Made by a program: the position numbers and the translations under genes. A stretch of DNA of 17,876 bases from Hamiltosporidium magnivora (Eukaryota > Microsporidia > Dubosqiidae): the NCBI GenBank assembly GCA_004325065.1, contig PITI01000177.1:1-17876 (forward strand), given 5' to 3'. Of this stretch, positions 17,730-17,876 are shown piece after piece. The notes beneath the pieces are model-generated. The model was not told the DNA's origin. It saw only the letters and a program-made list of their open reading frames with translations, and did no database searches. Numbering within the stretch: position 1 is the stretch's first letter; each line of letters begins with the position of its first letter.

Positions 17730-17876
17730 TTAAAAGCCGACAAAGCTAAGTAGCAGGTTATACCTGTTGGTATGACATTGCACTGTGTGGACCCCATGTA
17801 AGTCTCTGAAATATATCTTAGCTAGAAGTTTATTGGGTTCAGAAAGTGTAGAGTAAGTGGGAATGCTGCATAGTCT
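17730..17876 (-). CDS. Possible C-terminal fragment of a gene entering from the right edge
   Basis: A minus-strand frame is open from the right edge for 48 codons to a TAA at 17732-17730. The translation is well mixed (IPTYSTLSEPNKLLAKIYF, DLHGVHTVQCHTNRYN) and the stretch is clearly richer in G+C than the preceding spacer. No AATAAA follows closely and no family is recognised. A plus-strand frame across the same bases is also partly protein-like (VIPVGMTLHCVDPM) but contains stops. This could equally be a transposon or gene relic. Confidence 0.28.
   Translation of the reverse strand, partial: RLCSIPTYSTLSEPNKLLAKIYFRDLHGVHTVQCHTNRYNLLLSFVGF

Noticed and set aside
17846..17862. Short match to a conserved eukaryotic large-subunit rRNA segment (GTGTAGAGTAAGTGGGA)
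   Set aside because: The neighbouring conserved rRNA blocks, such as the one around GACCCTGTTGAGC, are not at the expected distance, and the sequence after the match diverges. Probably chance; an rRNA covariance search would settle it.
1..17876. tRNA genes, CRISPR arrays, bacterial promoters or operons
   Set aside because: No tRNA T-arm with matching acceptor stem was seen, there are no regularly spaced repeats, and the organisation is eukaryotic, so these were not called.

Overview
The window looks like a stretch of a large, AT-rich, repeat-laden microsporidian genome (estimated by eye at about a quarter G+C; not computed). The reasons are one long intronless gene for a signal-anchored, leucine-rich protein of microsporidian style, A/T-rich spacers, AATAAA signals on or just after stop codons, and a decayed restriction-like-endonuclease retrotransposon of a type I associate with microsporidia. 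The assignment is inference; no ribosomal or housekeeping gene is present to confirm it.

Layout. Position 3-122 (+) is the acidic C-terminal tail of a gene that enters from the left. Positions 123-3340 hold no intact gene, but contain two GC-richer islands that read like decayed coding sequence (503-844 +; 2195-2530, strand unresolved). The only convincing intact gene is 3341-5728 (-), 795 residues, with a signal anchor, a BTB/POZ-like region and an irregular leucine-rich body. To its right on the minus strand lie a small membrane-anchored gene with a stop at codon 7 (6129-6404), several coding-like fragments (6724-7778, 9057-9299) and one possible small two-helix membrane protein (8164-8412).

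The right half is a graveyard of mobile elements. A 214-bp non-autonomous hAT element sits at 9629-9842 between perfect 8-bp target-site duplications. A decayed LINE reverse-transcriptase C-terminus lies at 12240-12645 (+). A decayed DDE transposase, tentatively DDE_Tnp_4-like, lies at 12916-13287 (-). A decayed retrotransposon restriction-like endonuclease whose catalytic PD pair reads LS lies at 16316-16935 (+). Between the last two is a roughly 500-codon pseudogene (14565-16072, +) broken by several frameshifts and stops. A 26-bp perfect palindrome is at 17316-17341, and a GC-richer minus-strand open frame runs off the right edge.

The genes do not form an operon or a pathway. The window is best read as one living secreted or surface-protein gene in a desert of dead genes and dead transposons. 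The most interesting leads are the secretory-signal-bearing BTB-like protein and the animal-type hAT and LINE remnants, which raise the question of transfer between host and parasite.
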